NCBI GenBank assembly: GCA_022113835.1
Contig: JAILWY010000009.1
Coordinates: forward strand, 1,339,501 to 1,403,500
Length of the DNA: 64,000 nucleotides
Source of the DNA: Atopsyche davidsoni
Lineage: Eukaryota; Arthropoda; Insecta; Trichoptera; Hydrobiosidae
Reading direction: 5' to 3'
Shown here: in pieces, positions 1 through 10,676 of the stretch
Numbering within the stretch: position 1 is the stretch's first letter
Layout: the number at the start of each line of letters is the position of its first letter
Made by a program: the position numbers and the translations under genes
The notes under the pieces: generated by a model
What the model was told of the DNA's origin: nothing
Database searches by the model: none
What the model saw: the letters and a program-made list of their open reading frames with translations, nothing else

Positions 1-100
1 TTTGATCATTTTTAATTATCAATCAATAAAACCTGTATAGGCAAAATCGTACTTACTGTGAGACGGTCTTCACAAAAATCAATAAGATATTTAATTTGTT
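1..100 (+). repeat. SINE tail fragment, tRNA-derived family
   Basis: Bases 21-97 read as a block (CTGTATAGGCAAAATCG, then ACGGTCTTCACAAAAATC) that recurs almost unchanged at 32735-32795 and, inverted, at 54041-54085. In those places it is linked to the body of the tRNA-derived SINE family described at 1086-1250, so this is taken as the 3' part of that family. The left edge lies outside or at the window start. Family membership is inferred from repeated linkage, not from a full-length copy. Confidence 0.55.
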
Positions 101-944
101 TACTGTGCATAACGATTTTCTCAAAAATAATCAATGTTTGCTTCGGGGGTAACAGTTTAATTATTTTAATAAAAAAATTATAAATAGGGTTAGCGCTTAG
201 CATTTCAAATAGTTTCGTTATATTGATTTCAGTAAATCGAACAAACAAAGTTTAACCCGAATCTGTTAATACGTTAAAATCTGACGTGCGAGAAGGGTCT
301 TGAACTCTGCAAACAATCGGCGCTGCCCCTGCCAGGCCACTGCGGGAATCAAGCTGAACGTGGAACGAGCAAGGCCAGGAGGGGTACGGGGAGTAATCCG
401 ATGATGCCAAGCAGGGGATGAAACAATAGGGTGTTTTCTGAAAATGTACTGCCATCATAACAATGCGTTTACGGTTCACATTACACACACGAAACGAAGA
501 GAATGAACCCTCGGTTTAAATCAGCAGCCCTTAGCTACCTAATCTAACCTTATCGAACTAAATGGGTAAATGGAACAATGAGGTGTGGTCGTAAAAAAAG
601 CGTTAACTGATGATATAGTGAAAACTAAAACAGTACACTGGCTTAAAGAAACTGCGTTCGCATTTACTATGTTTTCTACAGTTACAAGATCATTTTGTAG
701 TTCAAACGAATATGTATATAGTGAAGTATACATTTAGGCAAAGGCAAACAAAGAATAAAGTTCACCATATACCAACATGGAAGACAATATATTTATTTGT
801 TCCTTGAACAAACATGATAGTACAGAACTCAAATGTTCAATACTTATCTGAAACGTAAAGCTACTTTTTTAATTATTTTTTAAATATATATGTCTATTTT
901 GTGGATTGAACGTCAATCAAGTGGGTATTTATATTAATATTAAT
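101..944. other. Intergenic, no gene seen
   Basis: Mostly AT-rich. A less AT-biased patch lies at about 280-480, with the words CTGCCCCTGCCAGGCC and GGCCAGGAGGGGTACGG. It shows no convincing reading frame, splice signals or repeat partner elsewhere in the window. The remainder holds only short chance ORFs. Confidence 0.4.
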
Positions 945-1080
945 ATGATTAGGCACATTTTTTCACACATCGAAAATGATTAAAGAAACGCTCAGAAAAA
1001 TATCATCGTGACTTGTGTGAGATTCAAACTCATATCTTCAAGCTTACATGGCCGGTGCATTATCCATTATGCTTGATTGG
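945..1080 (-). repeat. tRNA-derived SINE copy, inverted partner of 1086-1250
   Basis: Read on the minus strand this repeats the tRNA-like head (GCATAATGGATAATGC, then CCGGCCATGTAAGCTT) and the body (GTCACGATGATATTTTTC) of the plus-strand copy at 1086-1250. The two copies lie head to head, about 55 bases apart, so the stretch could fold into a hairpin with arms near 100 bp. The B-box region reads TTTGAATCTCAC here against TTCGAATCTCAC in the partner, so the arms have diverged slightly. Confidence 0.7.
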
Positions 1081-1085
1081 CCTGG

Positions 1086-1250
1086 GTACATTGGTTCATA
1101 CGTGGATTATGATTGTTAAAAATTCTCGCTAAGTTGCAGTGGCTCGTTAGCATAATGGATAATGCACCGGCCATGTAAGCTTGCTGGAGATGTGAGTTCG
1201 AATCTCACACAAGTCACGATGATATTTTTCTAAGCGTTTCATTAATCAGT
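1086..1250 (+). repeat. tRNA-derived SINE copy with tRNA-like head at 1139-1217
   Basis: The segment 1139-1217 has tRNA layout. GTGGCTC pairs with AAGTCAC (one mismatch and one G-T pair) as an acceptor stem. GCAT/ATGC forms a D stem with an A-box-like TTAGCATAATGG. CCGGC/GCTGG forms an anticodon stem, and GTGAG/CTCAC closes a T arm around TTCGAAT, a B box. The anticodon loop is 11 bases instead of 7, so this is not a working tRNA. Upstream sequence (TTGTTAAAAATTCTCGCT) is conserved in the 54-kb copy, so the element extends 5' of the tRNA part. Likely transcribed by RNA polymerase III when intact; mobilisation would need a LINE partner. Confidence 0.7.
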
Positions 1251-1284
1251 TTCACGGTTATGAATTACAGAAAAGCTAAACCAT

Positions 1285-1385
1285 ATTTAACACAAATCGC
1301 GCACAAATCACGATGATATTTTTCTAAGAGTTTCTTTAATCAATTTTCAATATTTGAAAAAATGTTCTTAATCATTATCAATCAT
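1285..1385 (+). repeat. SINE body fragment
   Basis: CACGATGATATTTTTCT, then GAGTTTCTTTAATCA, then TTTGAAAAAATGTTCTTAATCAT reproduces the body of the SINE family without the tRNA head. It ends directly against the TTAA of the next element (1388). Confidence 0.65.
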
Positions 1386-1391
1386 ATTTAA

Positions 1392-1693
1392 CACGTTGAC
1401 TGCCGTGTCAGCCACCGGTGGCCGACACGGAAGTATTCCAATTGGGCTGCGTTGGCTACCGGTGGCCGACACATAGCGACGACATACCTGACTTTAGCTC
1501 GTCGTTCTGCCCGTCGGCCATGCGCCCTGTATTAAACTACTATTGAACATGGCTGGTAGAGCCCTCTTCTATCTTCCTTCGATATGGCCGATAAAAATAT
1601 CTCAAAACAAATGTAATAATCGTATTTCGACCCATTATATTAAATTGAACCTAAAAACGTGAAAACAATTTTTGGACATTGGCAGTCAACGTG
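1392..1693. mobile_element. piggyBac-like MITE (302 bp) with TTAA target duplication
   Basis: The element opens with CACGTTGACTGCC (1392-1404) and closes with the exact inverse GGCAGTCAACGTG (1681-1693). Both ends are flanked by TTAA (1388-1391 and 1694-1697), the target site of piggyBac transposases. Inside, the word CCGGTGGCCGACAC occurs twice in direct orientation near the left end. There is no open reading frame for a transposase, so it is a non-autonomous derivative. Superfamily assignment rests on TTAA and termini; the cognate autonomous element is not in the window. Confidence 0.75.
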
Positions 1694-1794
1694 TTAAATC
1701 AATACATGCATGCACTTATCGCGCGCACGGATAATCAAATGCATTCGAATAATCAAATACGAGGGGGAAGACATAGCTGAAGACGCTGGCGTAT

Positions 1795-2065
1795 AGTTTT
1801 TGCAAGGCGCTGACTCCGGGTAGGTGGTCCGGGCCAGGTGAGCCGCGAGCACGTCGGGGGCAAAACGGCAGAATCGATTACGCCCGGGGGCAGTCGTGCG
1901 TTGCGGCCGCGGGGCGAGCCCCCGGGGCACGGGGGCAGAACGCTCCGGAGGGGGAGGCGCGGAATCGATAGGCTCGTGATTTATTCAGCACCAGGCGACG
2001 GACGGCGGCGGACCCCTCCAGACCCGTGCAGCCAAGCGAAGGTTGTCGGAACATCACACGGACAC
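1795..2065. other. GC-rich island in AT-rich desert
   Basis: Composition rises sharply (GCGGCCGCGGGGCGAGCC, GGAGGGGGAGGCGCGGAATC). ATCGAT-type sites occur on both sides (GAATCGATTACG, GAATCGATAGGC), an inverted arrangement. Short ORFs on both strands are by-products of GC content. No splice sites or homology recognised. Candidate cis-regulatory block; function is inference. Confidence 0.4.
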
Positions 2066-2275
2066 CAGCAATATGCTTATTACCATATTTTTCCAACTGG
2101 GTATTATATATTCCTAAGCATTCTTTTTAGAAAATATATACCGTAACCGTATCATTATCATACCATAGTTACGAAAATTTCAATACTGGCAATACGATTC
2201 TCAGAATTTTGTCAAACATAGAGGTAATAATGTCATCATAAGCCGCTTCATACACTATCAATCTACAATTTTTCA

Positions 2276-2335
2276 GCTCGTTAGTTCAGTGGTTAGATCA
2301 TTGAGAGATCCCCGGTTCGATCGTTCTCTTATCAA
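2276..2335 (+). repeat. Truncated tRNA-like sequence
   Basis: GCTCGTTAGTTCAGTGGTTAGA resembles an A box and D arm, and CCCCGGTTCGATCG resembles a B box. Only about 10 bases separate them, so the anticodon arm is missing. This is a tRNA-derived or SINE-derived remnant rather than a tRNA gene. Confidence 0.4.
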
Positions 2336-2339
2336 ATAA

Positions 2340-4655
2340 ATCCAAAGTTAATGCCATTGGAATTTCGCACTTTCAAAAGTTGAGATATGTCATAATAATA
2401 TTTTTTGCGTGTACTGTACATGCACTCGTAATAAAAAAAATAATATTCCAGAAAACACACATTTATTTTTCTTTTGTATAAAAACACATTGAGTAAGCAA
2501 TAATCATTAAAATTATGTTCGTAAGCTTTGACAGCCATTGTTTTTAAATAATTTGGTTTATTGGGTGTTGGGTTGCTTAAAATTTTCACTCTTCCAGCGT
2601 TTCGGTCCCCGCGCTGAAACCATAGTCAGTGATTTAATCATAGCACTTGTCGTACTAGAACGTCTGAAGACTGAAAACTACTAAATCATTTAAAACATAT
2701 ATTAATTGGAAAACCTTGACAATTACTGCTTGACACTAAAAAATATAGCAGATACCTTAAAGCCTGTGTTTTCATTGTGAAAGCAATCATAACTTTGGTT
2801 GCTAATGAAGCGGGGAGTCCTGCCATATAACATTGGATATCTGGATTCCGGCGCTGTCAACCCCCGGACTTATTACGTAAGAGCATAACTTTTTCAATTT
2901 CGCTTAAGTACATAATACATTAGAATCCAAGCGGAAAGTTACCGAGTCCTCCTAGCGACAGCGCAATTCAAATTAAATAATCAAAAGTTCAAATCGGCGC
3001 TAGACACATTCGTCTTCATACAATGAAACCCTCCGGTACTAAGACCGTGAGTTTAATCATCTCTTGCACTGCGGTTTGAAAATGAATAGCATTTATAGTG
3101 CCGAAGCAACTGTCAGTAGTTATAAAATAATTTAACTATGTAAATTATTAGCAAAACCAAAAGGTTACATGGAATTACTAATTACAAAACAAAAAATTCA
3201 CGACAGAATCGTAAAGAAATTTAGCGATGTCAAACGCATTCCCTTGTGTTCATGCAATACCAGTAGATAATATTTTTTAAAGTATATAATATATTTTATA
3301 AAATATTATGATAAGGTACATTCTATTGAAAAGATTTGTCATTTTAATTATATTAGAAAAATAATACATTCTAAACACATGTGTGTAATGTGTTCACGGC
3401 GAGCTATGACTGAAGCCTTCATCAATCATCAGGGGACAAGTCGTAAATAAAATATAATCTAAACGTACGCGAAGTATCAAAATACAGTTATTTACTTAGT
3501 AATATTAAAAAAAACATTGTGTCCTTAATTATGTATTATTTTTCAGATGTTTCAATCATTTATTTATTATAAATAATTTAAATAATATTTTAACGAGAAA
3601 TTCACTTATACTATTATGCATGTGTCAAATTATCTCAACTGGAAATTCAGTGTTTATAATAAAATAAATGGGAAATGAAATCGATTTTCTCATAATTTCG
3701 CAAAGGAAATCTCTAACGTGTAAAGAGTATCTTAAAGTCCAGACTCTAGTTTTATAAATATCTAGCCAACAGGAAAAAAAAATTGTAAATATCATTAAAT
3801 TCACATATGCCTGAGTTTCCGCAATATTAAACTTAGTTTGACACAAATTCTCGATGGAGATACAGATGAATCCTAAACGACTGTAATTGGGCTCAAAATG
3901 CTCGGAGACGTCAATTGTATTGATATTTTTTTTAAAACACAGACCGATAACGTTTTTTCTTTAGAATGTCATTAAAAAATTATACCTTCACACAAATAAA
4001 AAAAATATTGATGAATAATTGATACTTCTTGAGCGTAATCTTGTACGTATAGGTATTGATTCAGCTTTTTTAACAAAGAAAGAAATTTACAATCTTGGAT
4101 AAGTTTTCAAGAAAAACAACTGTGCTACACAAACCCCGACAAAACTTTTTGTTTTTTTGTTCAAAAATTATTTTCAAATAAATTTACATCAAATAAAAAA
4201 ATCCGCATCATGATTAACTTGGTAAAAGTGGGCACTAAGAACCTTGTTTTTAAAAAAATTACAAAAATATAAGGATTTCGAAGTTTATTTGGCATATGCG
4301 CCATACTGGATACGATATTTTAATCATTGCGTAAAAGAGATTTTAAAACGGTGAATTGGTTCGTATTTGATGACGCAACAACGTGCTGTACAAACTAAAA
4401 CAGGTTAAAAAAATTTAATCTTAAAAATAAATAGAAAAAGAAGAACTATTGTGAAATCCGCTAGACGTTAACTTTACAGTGGCTACAAAATAAATTTGAG
4501 CCAGTATCTCCTTCAAGTAAACAACATCCACATCTCAACCAAAACGCTACAACTGAGTTTCTCAGCGGGTATCAAATCAAAATTCGCCAGTATCAAAGCA
4601 TTCAGTTTCCATGCAAATAAAGTCATACTAGGTCAATACATTATATTTCATTGCA
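2340..4655. other. Long AT-rich intergenic stretch
   Basis: No coding exon supported. Bases 2590-3070 are less AT-biased and contain several non-repetitive GC-containing words (CGGGGAGTCCTGCC, CGGCGCTGTCAACCCCCGG), similar in texture to the GC islands nearby. The rest is simple AT-rich sequence with chance ORFs. Confidence 0.35.
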
Positions 4656-4659
4656 CGTC

Positions 4660-4930
4660 GAACGACCCGGCACGGCAGGGTTCATCCCACGACCCATATC
4701 ATAAGTCAAGATACAATCCAACTGAGGGTGGCCTATTTACCCAAACACCTTCAAAATCCGCAGCACACATCGCACCCCCGGGCCCTTCTTTACGGCTTCC
4801 ACCGGGGCCGCCTGCACTCGAAGACCTCATCCGGGTACAAGCGGCCCAGGTGCCGGTTATCGGGGACCCCCGCAATCAATACGGCCCCCACCTGCACCGC
4901 CCCACCTGCAATCTAACACAAGACAGGAAA
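4660..4930. other. GC-rich island
   Basis: Dense in C runs (CACCCCCGGGCCC, CGGGGACCCCCGC, CGGCCCCCACC) between AT-rich flanks. A plus-strand frame is open across it (from about 4496), but the protein is compositionally biased and has no domain I recognise. I treat it as non-coding, possibly regulatory. Confidence 0.4.
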
Positions 4931-6074
4931 CGGAACTTTGTTAAGATTATTGATTGGGCATGTGCGTGCATCGAACCCCGTGCTCCTGCTTTGTGTATAT
5001 GTTTGTGGAATCTTTCCATAAATCAAGCTACGATTTAATTCTATTTCAAGCTAATCGCAAGTACTCATTGAAATAAAGGTTTTTCCGAATCGGGCGCAAT
5101 GACTCTATCTGCGTTCAACTATATATTTAACAAATATTAAAAATACAACATTTTTATTTTTTAACGTAATTTTTATACCAATTAATAGAAAACTTTTTTA
5201 GGCTTGCTAAAGCTAACAGTGGTAATGAAAAAATAATACAATATCCATCATTTAAATATATTAAGAACTTATAGAATAAATGGTTGTATTCTGTGGGATG
5301 TACTTATTATGAGTGTTATTTCTATAAGTATTGCTTAAAAACACATTGCAAAAAATACTGTCGGTCCGTCCGTCCGGTTGTCGAGTGGGTGTATATTTGC
5401 AAAACTAATATATCAATATTTACACAAAAAATAATTATTTTTATTTTGGGTGTTTTTTATAGTTTCGCATAAAAATAGGGAAAAAATCCCTATTGCTAGC
5501 TCATCGTTCGGCTGTCGGTTGTGTTGCAGCGTGTGTAGGCAACTTTATATCACTGGAAGTACCTCTTGGGGGCGTTTGCATGTGTAGTATTATAAATTAA
5601 AGTCATTATGGTGTCTTTGAGAAAAATCCACCGGTCCACGTTAGCGCGGCAACGAGACGGTTTCAAAGGATAAATTAAACACCAAAATACGTGCCGAGCT
5701 TTTGGAGTCGTCCTCTTGCCGCTGGTCAATTGGCAAAAGCCGAGTTGCTCTTAATATACATATGCGACAAAATCAAGTGTCGCTCTGTAATTAACCAAAG
5801 GATAGCAAAAATAATGTTCTCCCTGAAATTCTGGATTTTTCACCCAAACATGTCTATTGGGCATCTAAGTTAAGTCCTTTTCATTTTGCGAAATACGTAA
5901 GATTCGAACCCACACGTCCGGGCTGCGATGAGTGTGGATAGGAATTCCAACTACATTCTGAAATACTATATAACATTGAAATCAACCTGTGCTGCTTAAA
6001 CATATGTGATACTTCAAAATAAAAGCATTATTTTTCATATTAAAAACACATTAACTGGAATTAGTGCTCACAAA
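4931..6074. other. Intergenic, AT-rich
   Basis: Nothing coding seen. A minus-strand B-box-like word (GTGGGTTCGAATCTTAC, around 5901-5918 read in reverse) suggests a decayed tRNA-derived fragment at about 5890-5945, but no A box or stem set supports it. Confidence 0.3.
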
Positions 6075-6360
6075 GATTAGTAGCTCCAGGAAAAGCGAGC
6101 CCTTTGTCGGGGGTGTGTTAGAGCGGAGATATTAAACAGAACGTTAACCGCCCCCTCCCTGAGGCCGGAAGCCTGAAGCCTGAATGGAAAAACTCGCGGC
6201 AGACAAACTTGGAATAACGGACGCTTAACCGTGTAAGGAAGGCGCGGTTGTGCTCCGGCGCGACCCCTGAATGCAGGCTGTACGGGATGTGCTCGATGGA
6301 GGAGGAAATGAGAGCTTTGGCTAACCACCGTACGAGGAGGCAGAAAAGCACGGGGGTATC
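6075..6360. other. GC-rich island
   Basis: Begins with GCGAGCCCTTTGTCGGGGG, which contains a CCTTTGT word like Sox/Tcf sites, and runs through GGTTGTGCTCCGGCGCGACC. Both strands show short frames without recognisable domains. Candidate regulatory element; no direct evidence of function. Confidence 0.35.
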
Positions 6361-6689
6361 ATTAATTATTTACAGAAGCAATTACACGTTTGCCATAAAT
6401 AACGATATTCTATTAAAGATATGTTAGGTAGTTCTTAGCGGTGTTCTTAAGCTTGAGCATGTAATGTATTATTAAGTTTTATGCATTAGAAATAGGATTA
6501 GATTTTATTAAAATGGTTAGTTTTTAAACCTTTAAAATAATACCATGTATACAAATAGCTATTTTTCTCGTAATGCGTATGAAGTATTAAATTTAAGCAG
6601 AGGTTACTTTGTTGCCATTCAAAGTGCTTGCGCCCATAGTAAATTTAGTATAATGAAACTATCCCAAGTATTTTGACGATCGAATGCAC

Positions 6690-6960
6690 TTTACCTGAAT
6701 GAACAAACTTTACGTCCTGCTTAACCGACGCGCCCCGATCAAAACCGGGTAGTTTAACTCGCAAGTTAAAACGGTTCAAGGTGGCTGCTGGGCGGAGGCC
6801 CGTTACCGGTTCGAGGGCAACACTGGGGGCTATTATCGGAGCAGTCGCCGCTTTAGTCAAAGGTTAAAACCGGAAAACGGGCGAGACCTGTCGCCAGGGC
6901 TGGAAGGCCCCTAATGGAACTCGACGCGGTGAGTTGACAAAAGGTTATTTATGAAAAATG
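6690..6960. other. GC-rich island
   Basis: Includes GGCGGAGGCCCGTTACCGG and GGGCGAGACCTGTCGCCAGG. Flanked by AT-rich DNA, no exon signals. Same texture as the other islands in the first 18 kb. Confidence 0.35.
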
Positions 6961-7419
6961 CTTCGTTTTAACGGTTCGCTTGTAGCGCCGTGTGATAGCG
7001 AAAGTTCAATAGAATAACAAACCCCATAGCTGGAGGAAAATATTTACAAGAGAATTTAGGGTTGAGACCGTTTTCCATTCACTGACGGCTGTTTTGTTAA
7101 TTTCCAATAGGGTTACGGTAAAACTTATCACTAATGGAATACACGGAAATTATCATATAATATTGTTTATACACTGCTTGGAATACGTTCATAATATTTG
7201 GAGGCGTCTATGGGACATGAAAAAAGGAAACTAATGAAGATTTATATTACTTTATTAATTTAAATTCGCCTAGTTTTTGGCATAAATTAACATTACACAG
7301 GCAACACTTTGTTTAGTTCAAACAATGTCACAAAGCACCGAATAAGATATCCTATCGATCCAGGAGGGGAAAAACCCACACATAATTACATATCCAGCAA
7401 TCACGCGGCACGCAATCAG

Positions 7420-7503
7420 CCCCCACTCTGGGCGCCCTTTCCCCCACTCTACCCCCACTCTACCCCCCACTTCACCCCCCACTCCACCCCCTACCCCCAC
7501 CCC
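7420..7503. repeat. C-run minisatellite, G-quadruplex/i-motif candidate
   Basis: A degenerate unit close to CCCCCACTCTAC repeats about six times, giving at least seven C runs of four or more within 84 bases. The minus strand is therefore G-rich with 3-7 base loops, fitting G-quadruplex rules; the plus strand could form an i-motif. Short ORFs over it on both strands are low-complexity artefacts. Confidence 0.7.
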
Positions 7504-8089
7504 ACGAGCTGAAGCATTCACACTAGCGACTCTAGCGACGGGGACTAGAAACTTATTTTATTGAAACGAAGGCAGACCTATTTTTTTTAATTAGTAAGCT
7601 TGTTGAATTACGTTAATGTTCGTCAGTAATTTTATTAGGATTGTTTGTTTAATGAAGTTATTAATAACTCAGTATTAAATTCTGTAACATTCGATGTGGT
7701 AGTTGCACCGAAAACAGTCCAGCAAAATTATTATTTGAAACAAAAATGATTTACGTAATTTTATAACGATTAATTTTTTATTAATTGAGGACTGTGCTAC
7801 GCGAGCGGGAGGCAAACTAAATAAGATTGAAGAGTGTAAATAACCAGATGACCAATAAATATTAATAGCCGAAACACTAGGAGATCCTTCGCCTAACAAG
7901 TATTCCATCACTCTTTCTGGAAAAATGAAAGCGTTTACAAATAAAAAAAAAATGTAATATCCAAGCTATTTGACTATCGGTTTTACAAATTTACTCAATC
8001 CGTCGTGGATAATAGGCAGATGAGCAAAAGGCATTCGAATATATATTTTTTTCAAGTTATATTCGAATCAATACCGGATGATTATGGCG

Positions 8090-8260
8090 GCCATCTATCA
8101 GCGCTCAGGCCTTATAAATCAAGTCGGTTCTGGTTCGCCGCGGAGCCTATCACATTTCCTCACCCGATAGCCACAAGAGAGCCAGGGGCGGCGCCCGGGG
8201 AGGGAGGGGGGGAGGGGTGTTTCCGGTGGAGGGGGGAACTTCAGGGGGCCCTCTGACCGC
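8090..8260. other. GC-rich island with plus-strand G-quadruplex motif
   Basis: Unique sequence (GGCGGCCATCTATCAGCGC, CCTTATAAATCAAGTCGG) leads into a G-run tract at 8197-8217 with four or more runs of at least three G separated by single bases, and a further GGGGGG run at about 8233. Looks like a regulatory or CpG-type block; no exon features. Confidence 0.4.
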
Positions 8261-8922
8261 CGGTTTGTTTTTATTATTTTTGTTTTGTCGGTGCACGTGT
8301 GCAGCGGCGACCCATTTCGTTGGCACATGAAAGTTTGATGGATGTTTCGGGCGGCTTGATATTTTTTTTTAACGACACGCTATTTTTATCGGCATCTATC
8401 AAATTGCACTTGGAACAGGCCCTGAAACACCTGAAAGGTACAATTTGAATAATAACACGTGAGGATTCAGAATATAACGCGGCCACAGGCAGACGCTTCA
8501 GAAAAAAATGGAAATTATTTTTCTATTGTATATATACATATTAAAAGCAACGTTTTTTACTTTTAAAATGTTTAGCTTGATACATATTTTATCAATCGAT
8601 TCTTTCAAGGGATTTTCCTTAAATTGAAACCTAAATTTAATTAGTTTCGGTCAGCAAGCACGTGCACTATCTATTACGATGGAAAACGATACTTTCAATA
8701 TCTTTCAACCTATATCAATATACTTCTCAGATACGAATTGCCAAATGACTAGTGGATTGCGATGCTTTTTGTTTGTTTAAAAAGAGAAAAAATTCTTTGA
8801 GCTTGGTTATTCATATATCTTGCTTAAATATTGACTATTACAAATTAAATCAGTCTGTCGTGGATTCACTTCTACTTTATTTTTTAAAACTAATTATCAA
8901 AAGCAGCATCACAAGTATTGTA
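8261..8922. other. Intergenic, AT-rich
   Basis: No gene, repeat partner or regulatory motif that I can support. Confidence 0.3.
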
Positions 8923-9341
8923 CAGTAATACCCCGCTTTACGCGAGGGATGCGTACCGGAAAAAATCGCGTTAAGTGAAATTCGCGTATATCGGGGTTTA
9001 CGATTAAACATACATACATAGTCAAAACTCAATACAAAAAATACGAATCATTTGAATCAATCACTTTAATTCTAAGAACACTTTATGCAGTATTACATGT
9101 TATTTTTATTGAAGAATACATCTATTGTCTTTTGGGTAGCGTTTCTTTTACGTTCTTGTAAAATACGTTCATAACACCCAACGCTGTTTTTAATTGTTAA
9201 GAGAAATCAATGACTACATTATGTTCATACACATTCTTAAAATAAGAAATTCGCGTAATGCGAGGCATTTTAACGCGAATTTGAAATTCGCGTTATAGTG
9301 AAACCGCGCATAACGGGGTCGCGTAAAGCGGGGTATTACTG
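8923..9341. mobile_element. pogo/Tigger-like MITE (419 bp) with TA target duplication
   Basis: The left end begins CAGTAATACCCCGCTT and continues TTACGCGA. The right end is its exact inverse over 23 bases (GCGGGGTATTACTG at the edge). Both ends are bounded by TA (8921-8922 and 9342-9343). CAGT-initial termini with TA duplication fit the pogo/Tigger branch of Tc1/mariner. Subterminal sequence is CpG-containing and full of GCGTTA/TTCGCG words in both orientations. No transposase frame, so it is non-autonomous. Confidence 0.75.
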
Positions 9342-9359
9342 TATAGACACTCTTGTGTT

Positions 9360-9600
9360 TTCAGCGATGAGCGACTTCCCTTACAATAGCGAAACTTCTC
9401 AGTTTGCCCAAGTCCTGTCTCGGCTGTCTCGATCTCCAGGCAAGTCCGTGACGTCACGAAGCGGGAACCAGGTGGGCCCGGACAAGATGCCCGAGATTGA
9501 TGGGCCAGTAAATAACGGACGCCACTGGAGATTAATGAGCGGCACTGGACTATTATTGATGGCCACCTAATTGAAGGCCGAAGTGCCGATGCATGCTCTT
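9360..9600 (+). other. GC-rich island with exon-like segment
   Basis: Immediately right of the MITE. Bases 9365-9439 are preceded by TTGTGTTTTCAG (a good acceptor) and followed by CCAG/GCAAGT, a consensus GC-type donor. The 75-base segment is open and includes an ATG (9367) starting MSDFPYNSETSQ. No flanking exons were found and no homology is recalled, so it may be an exon of an unseen gene or a chance arrangement in a GC-rich block. Confidence 0.25.
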
Positions 9601-9867
9601 AATTAATTTTTCTTTGGGTTGGTGTTTTCTTTATTCTGTGCGGTAAAATAAATTGGTATCCGTGAAAAACTTTAGATCTTAGAACACGTCTCCATTACAC
9701 GACATTATTCACAAGTAGTTTATTTTTAGTACTTTATTGTTATTAAAATGGTGAATTATAATTTTACAACTGTTCTGTTCTATATCGTAGTCATCAGAAC
9801 CATGTTTCTTTCATCGGTTTAACAATGTCTCTAGAGGGCGAAATAGTTCACTGTCTCAATGATAAAT

Positions 9868-10056
9868 AGAAATTCAATATTTTTGACAGAGAGTACTTGG
9901 TGGAATTCCATTTTAATATTTTAAATAATAAGTAAAATACTTGAGTGATTTTTCCACACTTAGGTTTTTTCTGAAAATCTGTTTGATAATGCCAACGTGA
10001 ACGTCACCAATAAAAATCTATATGTGGTAAAATCACTCAAGTATTTTACTTATGAT
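9868..10056. mobile_element. Foldback element, copy A
   Basis: One of three copies in the window (also 37455-37624 and 54293-54491). The arm AGTAAAATACTTGAGTGATTT (9930-9950) is matched by its inverse AAATCACTCAAGTATTTTACT at the right end. The left outer block (TTTTTGACAGAGAGTACTTG) is shared by all copies, as is the core GTTTGATAATGCCAACGTGA. A 12-base direct repeat, TCAATGATAAAT, flanks this copy (9856-9867 and 10057-10068), possibly a target duplication. No coding capacity. Confidence 0.7.
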
Positions 10057-10236
10057 TCAATGATAAATCTCAATAGACATTATATTTTATGTAAATTTAT
10101 ATAATAAAGTCCTTAAAGTAAATAAACCTACAATTTATTGAAAAATTGAGCTTAACTTTAAATATATCATTTGTCGAATTAAGTCAGAATTCAATTATAC
10201 AATAGAAGAGCTGAACATCATATCTGGTATACTACA

Positions 10237-10498
10237 TGTACCGGACGTCAGCTAAGCGTTTTTGACGCTGGCCTCACGACGGTGGACGACTGCCTTTTTT
10301 ATGTTCCCACCGGCACGTTGGCAGCATTGTGGCTAACTTCATGAACCATATTGTTACTATCTTCATGTGCAATAAAATGACAGTTGGAGTTAGAGAATAC
10401 GAATACAAAACGATGGCGGTTTAAATTAACCTCTCCCTTCCCGGCATACATCCAAATCCCCCTCAACTACAGTCCTTGTGCCAGAAAAGTCTGGTACA
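10237..10498 (+). repeat. 5' LTR
   Basis: 262 bp with 6-bp inverted ends TGTACC/GGTACA. Contains GTGCAATAAAATG (polyadenylation signal AATAAA) near the middle. No clear TATA box is seen, so an initiator-type promoter is likely. Matches the 3' LTR base for base on visual comparison. Confidence 0.9.
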
Positions 10499-10501
10499 AA
10501 T

Positions 10502-10519
10502 TGGTCCTTCGAGCCGGAT
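10502..10519 (+). promoter_or_regulatory. Primer-binding site, tRNA-Tyr type
   Basis: TGGTCCTTCGAGCCGGAT lies three bases after the LTR. It is complementary to a tRNA 3' end of the form ...CCGGCTCGAAGGACCA, which is the 3' end I recall for metazoan tRNA-Tyr. A tRNA database comparison would confirm. Confidence 0.7.
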
Positions 10520-10676
10520 TAGAGTCAGTGTTTGATTTGGATGTGGAAGGTGAAGTTTCGGCGTTCTACAAGTGGTAAAACGACCGAAAGTGTGTCGTGT
10601 TAAAGTCTGAACCGCGGAAATCACGGCCTTACAACCCGTGATTTAAGAAGCATTTGCGAGCGTAAGATTTATAAAG

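Noticed and set aside
1139..1217. Functional tRNA gene
   Set aside because: The anticodon loop is 11 bases and the same sequence recurs as a dispersed repeat, so it is a SINE head.
4496..5038. 180-codon ORF across a GC island
   Set aside because: The reported start is not ATG, composition is biased, and no family is recognised; treated as an open stretch in a GC-rich block.
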